37,871 bases of DNA from an uncultured Bacteroidales bacterium (lineage in GTDB: Bacteria; Bacteroidota; Bacteroidia; Bacteroidales; Muribaculaceae): the NCBI GenBank assembly GCA_946011725.1, contig CAMGBT010000015.1, positions 1-37,871 on the forward strand, given 5' to 3'. The position numbers and the translations under genes are program-made. Within the stretch, counting starts at the first letter, position 1; each line of letters begins with the position of its first letter. Shown in pieces: positions 26,449-35,283 of this stretch. The notes beneath the pieces were generated by a model that saw only the letters and a program-made list of their open reading frames with translations, did not search any database and had not been told where the DNA came from.

Positions 26449-26480
26449 TTTGGCTTTTTGAAATCTTTTTCGTACCTTTG
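26449..26480 (+). promoter_or_regulatory. consensus promoter of the M13 peptidase-pullulanase pair
   Basis: TTTG at 26449-26452 is followed by 20 bp and TACCTTTG at 26473-26480, both full matches to the Bacteroidetes consensus. The ATG at 26505 lies 24 bp below. The open frame that extends upstream past this promoter is therefore not the true N-terminus. Confidence 0.8.
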
Positions 26481-26504
26481 CCCAAAATTCTCATCTTATA
26501 TAAT

Positions 26505-28514
26505 ATGAAGAAAAAATATTTATACACCTTTGCCATCGCCGCCCTCTGCTGCGGCAACGCCCTCGCTTTAGGGCACGGCATCGACACCAACAACCTCGAC
26601 ACCTCCGTCAACCCCGCTCACGATTTCTACAACTACGCCTGCGGCGGTTGGATGATTCACAACCCCTTAGCCGATGAGTACTCTCGCTTCGGTAGCTTCG
26701 ACCAGCTCGGCGAACTCAACCGCAGCCAAGTCAAAGACTTAGTGCTCGGCCTGGATGCTTCCACCGCCGAATTCGGCTCCAACACCCAAAAAATCGCCGA
26801 CCTCTACGCCCTCGGCATGGATGCCGACCGCCTCAACCGCGAAGGCGCCGCTCCGCTGATGGCCGACCTCGCCAAACTCGCCTCCGCCACCAAGCAAGAC
26901 CTGCCCCAACTGCTGGCCACCATGCCCGGTCTCGACGCGTTCTTCAACATCTTCGTTGAAGCCGATATGGCCAACGTGACCACCAACGCCATGTACTGGT
27001 ACCAAGGCGGCATCGGCCTGGGCGACCGCGACTACTACATTCTCAACGGCGAAGACGAGCAACGCGTGCGCGCCGCTTACCGCGAGTACCTCCACACCCT
27101 CGCCACTCTCATCGGCTACGACCACGCCGCCGCTTACCGCCTGGTGGGCAACGTAATCGACATCGAAACCGCCCTCGCTCAAGCCGCTATGTCGCGCGAA
27201 GAGCTCCGCGACCCCGCCGCCACCTACAACCCCACCCCCATGGCCGAGCTCTGCGCCAAATACACCAACTTCGACCTGCGCCGCTTCTTCTCTGCCCTCG
27301 GCATCAACTCCATCGAAACCTTAGTGGTAAGCCAGCCCAAAGCCCTCGAAGCCGTTGACCAAATCATCGGCTCAATTTCCGACACCGCCCTGCGCGACTA
27401 CCTCACCGCCTGCTACCTCCGTTCGGCCGCCGCATACCTGAGCGACGACTTCGTCAACGCCGAATTCGCCCTCAACCAAGTGCTCTCCGGTGTGCAACAG
27501 CAGCAACCCCGCTGGAAACGCGCCCTCGCCGTGCCCAACCACATGCTCGGCGAAGCCCTCGGCCAGCTCTACGTGGAACGATACTTCCCCGCTGAATCCA
27601 AAGCCAAGATGGGAACCCTGGTGCGCAACCTCCAAACCGCCCTCGGCCAGCACATCGACGCCCTCACTTGGATGAGCCCCGAAACCAAAGCCCGCGCCCA
27701 CGAAAAACTCTCCACCTTCTTAGTGAAAATCGGCTATCCCGACGTTTGGCGCGACTACTCCGCCCTCACCATCGACCCCAACAAGTCGTATTGGACCAAC
27801 GTCCAAGCCTGCATGGTCTTCAACACCAACTTCATGCTCTCCGACTTCGGCAAGCCCGTCGACCGCAACCGCTGGTACATGACCCCGCAAACCGTCAACG
27901 CCTACTACAACCCCACCACCAACGAAATCTGCTTCCCCGCGGGCATTCTCCAGCCGCCCTTCTTCGACCCCGAAGCTGACGACGCCGTCAACTACGGCGC
28001 TATCGGCGTGGTTATCGGCCACGAAATGACCCACGGCTTCGACGACCAAGGCCGCAACTTCGACGCTCACGGCAACCTCAACAACTGGTGGACCGACGCC
28101 GACGCCGATGCCTTCAACGCCCTCGCCGACAAGCTCGTAGCTCAGTTCGACGCTGTGGAAGTTGCCCCCGGCGTGCACGCCAACGGCCGTTTCACCCTCG
28201 GTGAAAACATCGCCGACCAAGGCGGTCTCCGCGTGGCTTACACCGCCTACCACAACTCGCTCAACGGCGCCGAAGCGCCCGTAATCGACGGCTTCACTCC
28301 CGACCAACGCTTCTACCTCGCTTACGCCAACGTCTGGGCCGCTAACATCCGCGAAGCCGAAATCCTCAAACGCACCAAAACCGACCCCCACTCCCTCGGC
28401 CGCTGGCGCGTTAACGCCACTTTGCGCAACATCGCTCCCTTCTTCGCCGCTTTCAACATCAACCAAGGCGATGCAATGTTCCGCCCCGAGGATGAGCGCG
28501 TTATCATCTGGTAA
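26505..28514 (+). CDS. secreted M13 family zinc metallopeptidase (PepO/neprilysin-like)
   Basis: This 669-residue protein has a signal peptide ending near NALA, starting at MKKKYLYTFAIAALCCGNALA. The M13 N-terminal domain begins DTSVNPAHDFYNYACGGWM. The zinc-binding HExxH is HEMTH at residues 506-510 (GVVIGHEMTHGFDDQG), followed by the downstream ENIADQGGL ligand motif with Glu and Asp. The C-terminus ends FNINQGDAMFRPEDERVIIW, as in the family. These enzymes cleave peptides outside the cytoplasm. Length is normal. The gene starts after a consensus promoter, and the pullulanase gene follows after 36 bp. Codons are strongly biased to C in third position, as in the pullulanase gene. Confidence 0.95.
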   Translation: MKKKYLYTFAIAALCCGNALALGHGIDTNNLDTSVNPAHDFYNYACGGWMIHNPLADEYSRFGSFDQLGELNRSQVKDLVLGLDASTAEFGSNTQKIADLYALGMDADRLNREGAAPLMADLAKLASATKQDLPQLLATMPGLDAFFNIFVEADMANVTTNAMYWYQGGIGLGDRDYYILNGEDEQRVRAAYREYLHTLATLIGYDHAAAYRLVGNVIDIETALAQAAMSREELRDPAATYNPTPMAELCAKYTNFDLRRFFSALGINSIETLVVSQPKALEAVDQIIGSISDTALRDYLTACYLRSAAAYLSDDFVNAEFALNQVLSGVQQQQPRWKRALAVPNHMLGEALGQLYVERYFPAESKAKMGTLVRNLQTALGQHIDALTWMSPETKARAHEKLSTFLVKIGYPDVWRDYSALTIDPNKSYWTNVQACMVFNTNFMLSDFGKPVDRNRWYMTPQTVNAYYNPTTNEICFPAGILQPPFFDPEADDAVNYGAIGVVIGHEMTHGFDDQGRNFDAHGNLNNWWTDADADAFNALADKLVAQFDAVEVAPGVHANGRFTLGENIADQGGLRVAYTAYHNSLNGAEAPVIDGFTPDQRFYLAYANVWAANIREAEILKRTKTDPHSLGRWRVNATLRNIAPFFAAFNINQGDAMFRPEDERVIIW

Positions 28515-28550
28515 CTTCAACCTTCATGAATTATACATCTTATCACAACC

Positions 28551-30557
28551 ATGAAATTAAACTCCACAAGCCTGCCGGCCACAATCTTGGCCGGCGCGGC
28601 TTTGCTCGCTATGCCGATGCACGCCGCTGACGAACAATTCGCCTCTTGGCCTACCTACAACGGTAGCGACCTCGAAATGGTAGTTGACTCGCAGTCAACC
28701 CGTTTCGCCCTGTGGTCGCCCGAAGCCGAAGCCGTGCGTCTCTTCCTCTTCGACACTGACCGCAACACCCCCGCCACCGACACCATCGACATGACTCGTG
28801 CCGACCACGGCCTGTGGCGCGCATCCGTTGACCGCCCCCTCTATGGTAAATTCTACACCTTCAGTATCTGCCACCGCGGACAATGGCTCGCCCAAACGCC
28901 CGGCGTGTGGGCTAAAGCCGTCGGCACCAACGGCCAACGCGCTGCCATCATCGACTTCGCCACCACCAACCCCGAAGGCTGGGAGAACGACCGCGGCCCC
29001 GTGGTGAACTCCATCAACGATGTCATCCTCTACGAGATGCACCACCGCGATTTCAGCATGCACACCTCATCCGGCATCGCCCACAAAGGCAAATTCCTCG
29101 CCCTCACCGAGCACGCCACCACCAACAACTTCGGCGACGCCACCGGCATTGACCACCTGGTGGAACTCGGAATCACCCACGTGCACATCCTCCCCAGCTA
29201 CGACTACAACTCCGTGGACGAAGCCAACCTCCAACTCAACCAATACAACTGGGGCTACGACCCGTTCAACTACAATGCCCCCGAAGGCTCCTACTCCACC
29301 GACCCCGCCAACCCAGCTTGCCGCATCAATCAAATGAAGCAAATGGTGATGGCGCTCCACCAAGCCGGCATCGGCGTGGTGATGGACGTGGTATATAACC
29401 ACACCTCACTCAAGGACGACTCCAACTTCTCCCTCACCGCTCCCGGATACTACTATCGCCACCGCGAAGACGGCTCCTACTCCGACGCCTCCGGCTGCGG
29501 CAACGAAACCGCTTCCGAACGCCAGCAAATGCGCGACTACATCATCAACTCCGTAGTGTACTGGGCCACCGAATACCACATCGACGGCTTCCGCTTCGAC
29601 CTCATGGCCATCCACGACGTCGAAACCATGAACCAAGTGGTTGAAGCCCTCCACCGCGTTAACCCCTCAATCTTCGTCTACGGCGAAGGCTGGACCGCCG
29701 GCGACTCGCCCCTCCCCGTTGAGCAACGCGCCCTCAAAGAAAACGTCTCCCTCATGCAAGGCGTAGCCGTATTCTCCGATGACATCCGCGACGGCGTTAA
29801 AGGCCACTACTCACGCGCCGACGACCGCGGCTTCGCCACCGGCAAACCCGGCAACGAAGAAACCGTCAAAATCGGCATCGTAGCCGCCACCAACCACCCC
29901 CAAGTGAACTTCGCCCTCGGCAACACCTCACGCATCCCCTACGCCACCTCGCCCCAAATGGTCATCAACTACGTATCCTGCCACGACGACCTCATGCTCA
30001 CCGATAAGCTCGCCGCCTCCATGCCCGGCTCCTCCGAAGAGCAACGTCAACGTGCCGCTCGCCTCGCTCAGACCATCGTCTTCACATCCCAAGGCACACC
30101 CTTCATGTTCGCCGGCGAAGAACTTTTCCGCAACAAATGCGGCGTTCACAACACCTACAAATCGCCCGACTCCGTCAACGCCATCAACTGGGACCTCAAG
30201 CACTACAACGCTGACCAATTCAACTACTACCGTCAGCTCATCCGTCTGCGCCGCGCTCACCCCGCTTTCCGCATGACTTCCGCCGAGGACATCGCTCGCA
30301 ACATCGTGTTCGATGACATCAATACGCCCAACCTCATCTCCTATGCCATCCGCAACAATGCCAACGGCGACTCATGGCGCGAAATCCGCCTCGTATTCAA
30401 CGGTTCCGAACAAACCCAAACCGTCAAAATCCCCAAAGGCGACTGGATAGTAATCGCCCGCGACGGCCAACTCAATGCCGACGGCCTCGACACCTCCCGC
30501 GGCGGCAAGCTCGAAGTAGCCCCCACCTCCGCCCTCATCCTCGCCCGCGTAAAATAA
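28551..30557 (+). CDS. pulA: type I pullulanase (GH13), exported
   Basis: This 668-residue glycoside hydrolase has a signal peptide ending near MHAAD. An N-terminal CBM48-like beta domain covers about 35-135 (TRFALWSPEAEAVRLFLFD). The GH13 TIM barrel carries the pullulanase motif YNWGYDP at residues 232-238. The catalytic sites are DGFRFD with nucleophile Asp350, YGEGW with acid/base Glu379, and HDD at 478-480. A short C-terminal beta domain ends the protein. It hydrolyses alpha-1,6 branch points in pullulan or starch. No SusC/SusD pair is nearby. The gene follows the M13 peptidase by 36 bp and ends at a strong bidirectional terminator. Confidence 0.93.
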   Translation: MKLNSTSLPATILAGAALLAMPMHAADEQFASWPTYNGSDLEMVVDSQSTRFALWSPEAEAVRLFLFDTDRNTPATDTIDMTRADHGLWRASVDRPLYGKFYTFSICHRGQWLAQTPGVWAKAVGTNGQRAAIIDFATTNPEGWENDRGPVVNSINDVILYEMHHRDFSMHTSSGIAHKGKFLALTEHATTNNFGDATGIDHLVELGITHVHILPSYDYNSVDEANLQLNQYNWGYDPFNYNAPEGSYSTDPANPACRINQMKQMVMALHQAGIGVVMDVVYNHTSLKDDSNFSLTAPGYYYRHREDGSYSDASGCGNETASERQQMRDYIINSVVYWATEYHIDGFRFDLMAIHDVETMNQVVEALHRVNPSIFVYGEGWTAGDSPLPVEQRALKENVSLMQGVAVFSDDIRDGVKGHYSRADDRGFATGKPGNEETVKIGIVAATNHPQVNFALGNTSRIPYATSPQMVINYVSCHDDLMLTDKLAASMPGSSEEQRQRAARLAQTIVFTSQGTPFMFAGEELFRNKCGVHNTYKSPDSVNAINWDLKHYNADQFNYYRQLIRLRRAHPAFRMTSAEDIARNIVFDDINTPNLISYAIRNNANGDSWREIRLVFNGSEQTQTVKIPKGDWIVIARDGQLNADGLDTSRGGKLEVAPTSALILARVK

Positions 30558-30573
30558 TCTTCACCCCATACTC

Positions 30574-30607
30574 AAAAAAGGCTGCACCATTTGGCGCAGC
30601 CTTTTTT
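30574..30607. terminator. bidirectional rho-independent terminator between pulA and the OmpA gene
   Basis: A perfect 12-bp stem, AAAAAAGGCTGC at 30574-30585 pairing with GCAGCCTTTTTT at 30596-30607, encloses a 10-nt loop. A-run and T-run flank the GC stem, so it can act from either side. It lies between converging genes. Confidence 0.9.
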
Positions 30608-30625
30608 GTATCATTCTCCTTCGGA

Positions 30626-31327
30626 TTATTGGAGAGTGCCGGCTTCAGCTTGACGAATCATTTCTTCGTCAGCCGAGATGTAGATTTCCACGCGGCGGTT
30701 TTGTGCACGGCCTTCAGCAGTAGCATTGCTGGCTACATAGTCGGCCATCGGAATGCCTTGCGAGAACAGACGGGTGGAGGGCACACCGCAGTTGGCTAAG
30801 TAAGTTTGAACGGCGGCAGCACGAGCGGTTGACACACGTTGGTTGGCTTCCATCGAGCCGGTGTTGTCGGTGTAACCGAAGATTTGAACGTTAGTGTTGG
30901 GGTTGTTCAGCAGCGAAGTAGCGAATGCCGACAGGTTGGTGCGAGCACCTTGGCTCAGCTCGCTCTTGCCGGTTGCGAACAAGATGCCGCCATCGAAGGT
31001 GATCTTGATGGCGCGGAGGCCGTTGGCGTCAGTGGTTTCTTCCACCTTGGCTTGCTCGGCCAGTTGAGCTTCCAGTTCACGTTGTTGACGGTCCATGCGG
31101 TTGCCGATCAGAGCACCGGCACCGGCACCTACTGCTGCACCAATACCGGCACCGATAGCAGCACCCTTGCCGCCACCAATCAGCGCGCCGATACCGGCAC
31201 CTACGCCGGCACCACCGCCGCCACCGATCAACGCACCTTTACCGGTGTTGCTCATGTTACAAGAGGTTTCGCCAAGCAGCATGGCGCCACATACCAGCGC
31301 AATGCCACAAATTTTGAATAACTTCAT
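30626..31327 (-). CDS. OmpA-family glycine-zipper outer membrane lipoprotein (YiaD-like)
   Basis: This 233-residue protein begins with a lipoprotein-type signal (Cys23, weak lipobox ETSC). Residues of about 30-75 are a glycine zipper (repeats of GAGIGALIGGGKGAAIG) that can insert in membranes. A charged linker (about 78-100) precedes the OmpA C-like peptidoglycan-binding domain (about 105-225). Core signatures are FGYTDNTGSMEANQRVSTARAAAVQTYL and AEGRAQNRRVEIYI. It probably links the outer membrane to the cell wall. It stands alone, ends at the shared terminator, and is divergent from the EamA gene. Confidence 0.9.
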   Translation of the reverse strand: MKLFKICGIALVCGAMLLGETSCNMSNTGKGALIGGGGGAGVGAGIGALIGGGKGAAIGAGIGAAVGAGAGALIGNRMDRQQRELEAQLAEQAKVEETTDANGLRAIKITFDGGILFATGKSELSQGARTNLSAFATSLLNNPNTNVQIFGYTDNTGSMEANQRVSTARAAAVQTYLANCGVPSTRLFSQGIPMADYVASNATAEGRAQNRRVEIYISADEEMIRQAEAGTLQ

Positions 31328-31376
31328 AATGTACCTTTCTTTTTTTGTTATAGATGTTACTTTAGGTTTTCATCTG

Positions 31377-31384
31377 CAAAATTA
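31377..31384 (-). promoter_or_regulatory. putative -7 box of the OmpA-family gene
   Basis: The minus strand reads TAATTTTG, matching TAnnTTTG, 49 bp upstream of the ATG at 31327. No good TTTG lies at 19-21 bp; TTTG at 31 bp is the nearest outside the box. Confidence 0.5.
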
Positions 31385-31427
31385 CAAATTTATTCCCAAT
31401 TATTCTGCATATTCACAAAAAAATTAC

Positions 31428-31435
31428 TAAATTTG
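31428..31435 (+). promoter_or_regulatory. putative -7 box of the EamA transporter gene
   Basis: TAAATTTG matches TAnnTTTG and lies 35 bp above the ATG at 31471. The -33 region 20 bp upstream is TCTG, a weak match. It is arranged divergently from the OmpA-family promoter. Confidence 0.5.
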
Positions 31436-31470
31436 CAGTCGAAACTACCTAACACAACCTTCTACCACCC

Positions 31471-32400
31471 ATGTCAACCGGCATATCCTCACTCAAAAAG
31501 TCTAACTCCTCCATATTAGGCCACATCGGCGCTCTTATCTGCGTGCTTATGTGGGGTACATCATTCGTATCCACCAAAGCCCTGCTCGATATCGTCAACA
31601 TGCAGCCCGTAGAAATCTTCATCTACCGCTTCATCCTTGCATACATCCTAATTGCGCTGCTCAAACCTTCCAAACTCTTCTGCCAAAACCTCCGCGACGA
31701 GTTCCTTCTGATGCTCTGCGGCATCCTCTCCGGCTCAATCTACTTCCTCGCCGAGAACTTCGCCCTCCGCTACACCTCCACCGCCAACGTTTCCCTGCTA
31801 ACATCCACATCCCCGCTCGTCACCACCCTCATCGTCGGCATCCTCTACAAAGCCGAGCGCCCCGGCTCCGGGTTGGTCATCGGCTCCATCGTGGCCATGT
31901 TCGGCGTGGCTTGCGTTATCTTCAACTCATCTTTCTCCCTCGAAGTCAACCCATTAGGCGACATGCTCGCCCTCGCCGCTTCCCTCTCTTGGGCAATATA
32001 CTCCATTATCCTGCGCAAACTTAACGCTAACTACGACGTTTGGTTCATCACCCGCAAAACATTCTTCTACGGCATCATCACCGCCCTACCATTCGTATTC
32101 CTCGAACCGGTACAATCACCCATGGCCATCCTCACCAACCCCGTGGCCATCGGCAACATCCTCTTCCTCGGCCTCGGCGCCTCCCTCATCGGCTTCATGC
32201 TCTGGGCCGAAACCGTCAAAAAAGTCGGCGCCATCAAAGCCAACAACTACATGTACCTCCAATCCATCGTCACCCTCATCGCCGCCGCCATCGTCCTGAG
32301 CGAGCCCGTCACCATCATCGGCATCCTCGGCATCCTCCTCATCCTCGGCGGCCTCTGGCTCGGCGACTTCCTAACCCGCCGCCAAAAAGCCACCCGCTAA
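31471..32400 (+). CDS. EamA/DMT-family transporter
   Basis: This 309-residue inner membrane protein has about ten hydrophobic helices arranged as two EamA repeats (about 15-150 and 160-300). The first shows ALICVLMWGTSFVSTKALL and FIYRFILAYILIALL; the second, MLALAASLSWAIYSIILRKL and ANNYMYLQSIVTLIAAAIVLSEPVT. Family members export or import small metabolites such as amino acids or nucleotide precursors; the substrate here cannot be inferred. The gene ends at a tandem 26-bp duplication that includes the stop codon, then a bidirectional terminator. Confidence 0.9.
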   Translation: MSTGISSLKKSNSSILGHIGALICVLMWGTSFVSTKALLDIVNMQPVEIFIYRFILAYILIALLKPSKLFCQNLRDEFLLMLCGILSGSIYFLAENFALRYTSTANVSLLTSTSPLVTTLIVGILYKAERPGSGLVIGSIVAMFGVACVIFNSSFSLEVNPLGDMLALAASLSWAIYSIILRKLNANYDVWFITRKTFFYGIITALPFVFLEPVQSPMAILTNPVAIGNILFLGLGASLIGFMLWAETVKKVGAIKANNYMYLQSIVTLIAAAIVLSEPVTIIGILGILLILGGLWLGDFLTRRQKATR

Positions 32401-32442
32401 CCCCGCCCACCCTAACCACCCGCTAACCCCGTCCACCCATAC
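32391..32442 (+). repeat. tandem 26-bp duplication across the EamA stop codon
   Basis: Two adjacent 26-bp units starting CACCCGCTAACCCCG lie at 32391-32416 and 32417-32442 with three mismatches. The stop codon of the transporter lies in the first unit. It suggests a recent slippage duplication in non-coding tail sequence. Confidence 0.7.
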
Positions 32443-32450
32443 CCACCCCC

Positions 32451-32486
32451 AAAAAGGCTGCACAGCCTTCGCCGCGCAGCCTTTTT
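32451..32486. terminator. bidirectional rho-independent terminator between EamA and folA
   Basis: An 11-bp perfect stem, AAAAAGGCTGC at 32451-32461 pairing with GCAGCCTTTTT at 32476-32486, has a 14-nt loop. A- and T-runs flank it on both sides, serving the converging EamA and folA-thyA transcripts. The stem is the same as that of the terminator at 30574, one base pair shorter. Confidence 0.88.
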
Positions 32487-32526
32487 GCATATGTTTCGAG
32501 TTCTTGCTCGTGCGGTCGCTCGCCGC

Positions 32527-33021
32527 CTACCGCCGCCGATAGGTGGCGAACCGGTAAGTCAGCTCGGAGCGCGCGTCCACCATCGGTGCAGTCTCGCTCA
32601 CAAGCTCCCACTGCTGCGGATCAATCGCCGGAAAGTGAGTATCCGCCTGCGGGTCTTCCGCTTCTATATGAGTGATTTCCAACGTATTAGCTATCGGCAT
32701 CGCCTGCGCATACACCGAACCGCCGCCGAGAATGAACGCCTGCTCGGCTTCCGCAGTCATCGCTATCGCCGCCTCCAGCGACGGTGCGGTCTCCACATTC
32801 GCCGCCGCAAACTCGACGTTGCGCGTAATCACAATGTTGCGCCGACCGGGCAATGCGCCCTTGGGCAGGGATTCAAACGTCTTACGGCCCATAATGATGG
32901 GATGCCCCATGGTGAGCGCCTTAAAATGGCGCAGGTCGTCGGAGATATAGAACGCCAAGCCGCCGTCGCGACCGATCGCATTGTCTCGGCCAATGGCCAC
33001 TATGATAGTCAGGTTGCTCAT
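32527..33021 (-). CDS. folA: dihydrofolate reductase
   Basis: This 164-residue enzyme reduces dihydrofolate with NADPH and restores the tetrahydrofolate used by thymidylate synthase. Family features are the N-terminal [45 protein letters not shown], and [14 protein letters not shown]. In the substrate loop, [11 protein letters not shown] stands where many enzymes have PWHLPxDLxxFK, so the usual Trp is replaced, while the catalytic acidic residue remains. The start overlaps the stop of thyA by 4 bp (ATGA), so the pair is translationally coupled. It is the last gene of the operon, before the terminator. Confidence 0.95.
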   Translation of the reverse strand: MSNLTIIVAIGRDNAIGRDGGLAFYISDDLRHFKALTMGHPIIMGRKTFESLPKGALPGRRNIVITRNVEFAAANVETAPSLEAAIAMTAEAEQAFILGGGSVYAQAMPIANTLEITHIEAEDPQADTHFPAIDPQQWELVSETAPMVDARSELTYRFATYRRR

Positions 33022-33812
33022 ACGCTTACTTCGGCCTTAATGTGCGGATGCGGATCATACCCTTCGAGGGTGAAATCCTCGTAGGTGAAGTCGTTGATAT
33101 CGTGCACGTTAGGATTGATAATCATTCGCGGCAGCGGACGCGGCTCGCGGGTGAGCTGCAAGCGCGCTTGCTCCAGGTGGTTGCGATAGAGGTGTGCATC
33201 ACCCAAGGTGTGCACGAAGTCGCCCGGCTCCAAGCCGCACACCTGCGCCACCATCATCGTCAGCAACGCGTAGGAGGCTATGTTGAACGGCACGCCCAAG
33301 AACGAGTCGGCGCTGCGCTGATACAGCTGCAGCGACAGCCGCCCGTTGGCCACATAAAACTGGAAGAAGGCGTGGCACGGCGCCAACGCCATCTCGGGCA
33401 ACTGGGCCACGTTCCACGCGCTCACAATGATGCGCCGCGAATCGGGATTATGTTTGATATCCTCGATGGCTTGCGCGATTTGGTCGATATAACCGCCCTT
33501 CCAATCGGGCCACGCGCGCCACTGCCGCCCATAGATAGGCCCGAGGTCGCCGTCTTCGCGCGCCCACTCGTTCCAAATGCGCACGCCGTGCTCTTGCAGG
33601 TACTTCACGTTGGTGTCGCCGCGCAAAAACCACAGCAACTCGTAAATAATTGATTTGAGGTGCAACTTCTTGGTGGTCACCAACGGAAAACCGTCGGCCA
33701 AGTTGAACCGCATCTGATAGCCGAACACGCTGCGGGTGCCGGTGCCGGTGCGGTCGCTCTTGTCCACCCCGTGGTCGAGGATATGTTGCAGCAGGTCGAG
33801 GTACTGTTTCAT
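33018..33812 (-). CDS. thyA: thymidylate synthase
   Basis: This 264-residue enzyme methylates dUMP to dTMP using methylenetetrahydrofolate. The catalytic cysteine is Cys146 in [10 protein letters not shown]. Other signatures are [72 protein letters not shown], and the C-terminal ending at a Val. Length is identical to the E. coli enzyme class. It begins 2 bp after xseB and overlaps folA by 4 bp. Confidence 0.97.
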   Translation of the reverse strand: MKQYLDLLQHILDHGVDKSDRTGTGTRSVFGYQMRFNLADGFPLVTTKKLHLKSIIYELLWFLRGDTNVKYLQEHGVRIWNEWAREDGDLGPIYGRQWRAWPDWKGGYIDQIAQAIEDIKHNPDSRRIIVSAWNVAQLPEMALAPCHAFFQFYVANGRLSLQLYQRSADSFLGVPFNIASYALLTMMVAQVCGLEPGDFVHTLGDAHLYRNHLEQARLQLTREPRPLPRMIINPNVHDINDFTYEDFTLEGYDPHPHIKAEVSV

Positions 33813-33814
33813 AG

Positions 33815-34018
33815 CTACTGTTGCGGGTTTTGGAGTGAATTCAAGATGGTCCGAAGCTCTTCTTCGGTGGTGGTGAGACGCGAACGGCAGATGGTCAGCA
33901 GCTCAACGGCACGACGAGTGCGAGCGGTGAGCGTGTCAACATCCGTGGCCGAGGAGCGCAAGCTCTCCACAATCTTTTCTAATTCGGCAATTGCCTGATT
34001 ATATGAAAGTTGGTCCAT
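33815..34018 (-). CDS. xseB: exodeoxyribonuclease VII small subunit
   Basis: This 67-residue helical protein has the XseB pattern: [18 protein letters not shown], then a conserved central helix ([26 protein letters not shown]). It pairs with XseA in the nuclease that degrades single-stranded DNA to oligonucleotides. It begins 8 bp after xseA, the usual order, and ends 2 bp before thyA. Confidence 0.92.
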   Translation of the reverse strand: MDQLSYNQAIAELEKIVESLRSSATDVDTLTARTRRAVELLTICRSRLTTTEEELRTILNSLQNPQQ

Positions 34019-34026
34019 GGTAATGG

Positions 34027-35283
34027 TTATTTATCGGATGATTGAATTGATGTAATGGTTGAAGTAATGATGCCGGAGGCCAAGGTGGTTTCGAGCACAT
34101 CGCCGGCGGCGGCTTGGTCGCCGGTAGTCACCGCATGGCCGTTGATGCGGGTGATGGAGAAGCCGCGGCGCAACGTGGCCTCGGGCGAAAGCGTGTCGAG
34201 CAACTCGCTCAGCGCCGTGAGTCGGTCGCGCTGCCGCGCGGTGATGGTGGCGGTAGCCGTAACGATGGTGTCAACCAGCTGTTGACCCACGCGCATCCGC
34301 TGCCGCTCCACCGCTGCCTGCGCCAATGTGGGCAACTGACCGGCAATGGTAGCCAACCGCGTGCGTGCGTTCGCTATCTGGCCGGACGCCAAGTCCAACA
34401 CCTGCTGTGCAAGCACTTGCAATCGGTCTAAAGCCCTGCCGGCCAGGCTGATAATATACTCGGCCGCAGCCGTGGGCGTCTTCACTCGCGTATTGGCCAC
34501 ATAGTCGAGCAAGGTCACATCGCGCTGGTGGCCGATGCCAATCACCACCGGGATGGGGAAGCGCGCTATCTCGGCCGCAAGGTCGTAATTGTCGTAGGCC
34601 GCCAAGTCGCTGGTGGCGCCGCCGCCGCGGATAATCACCACGCAATGCGCATCGCCGTCAGCCGCTATGGCGCGCAACGCCGCAATAATCGACGGCGCCG
34701 TCTGGTCGCCTTGCAGCACCGCATGGTACAGCTTGGTGCTGAACCGCAGCCGCCGCGAGTTGCCGTACAGTTGGTTGATAAAGTCGCCGTAACCGGCCGC
34801 ATTCGGCGCCGAAATCACCGCCACGCGCAGCGGCGCAACGGCCCACTGCAGGTTGCGGTTCAGCTCCAAAATGCCTTCGCGCTGAAGCCGTGCCACCATC
34901 TCCATGCGCCGCCGCAGCAAATCGCCCAAGGTAAACGTCGGATCTAAATCGGTGATTGACAGTGACATACCGTAGGAAGGGTGGTATGTAGCCGTCAACT
35001 TCACCATCACCTTGATATCGGAGCGCAACGGCGATCCGGTGGCCGCCGCAAACTGCGCATTGATGCGGTTATAAATCGACGCCCAAATGGTGGCTCGCGC
35101 ACGGGCACGGATCGCCCCGCTCTCCGGGTCCTTGTCGATCAGCTCCAGATAGCAGTGTCCGCCCGAAGTGCGCACGTCCGACGTCTCGGCCGTAACCCAC
35201 ACCTCGCGAAGCGCCGCGCAGTTGGTCACCACCGAACAAATACGCTGCTGAAATTCCAGCAGTGAAATTGCGTTCTCACTCAT
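34027..35283 (-). CDS. xseA: exodeoxyribonuclease VII large subunit
   Basis: This 418-residue catalytic subunit has an N-terminal OB-fold (about 1-110; VWVTAETSDVRTSGGHCYLELIDK). The catalytic region (about 120-400) shows AVISAPNAAGYGDF, VVIIRGGGATSDLAAYDNYDLA, and GIGHQRDVTLLDYVANTRVKTPTAAAE. The C-terminus has a long helical part. Length is close to normal, and typical XseA has more coiled coil. The ATG overlaps the DUF3256 stop by 4 bp. Confidence 0.95.
   Translation of the reverse strand: MSENAISLLEFQQRICSVVTNCAALREVWVTAETSDVRTSGGHCYLELIDKDPESGAIRARARATIWASIYNRINAQFAAATGSPLRSDIKVMVKLTATYHPSYGMSLSITDLDPTFTLGDLLRRRMEMVARLQREGILELNRNLQWAVAPLRVAVISAPNAAGYGDFINQLYGNSRRLRFSTKLYHAVLQGDQTAPSIIAALRAIAADGDAHCVVIIRGGGATSDLAAYDNYDLAAEIARFPIPVVIGIGHQRDVTLLDYVANTRVKTPTAAAEYIISLAGRALDRLQVLAQQVLDLASGQIANARTRLATIAGQLPTLAQAAVERQRMRVGQQLVDTIVTATATITARQRDRLTALSELLDTLSPEATLRRGFSITRINGHAVTTGDQAAAGDVLETTLASGIITSTITSIQSSDK

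Noticed and set aside
26160-26504. N-terminal extension of the M13 peptidase gene to 26160
   Set aside because: It would overlap the divergent hypothetical gene and run through a consensus promoter. A perfect signal peptide starts at 26505.
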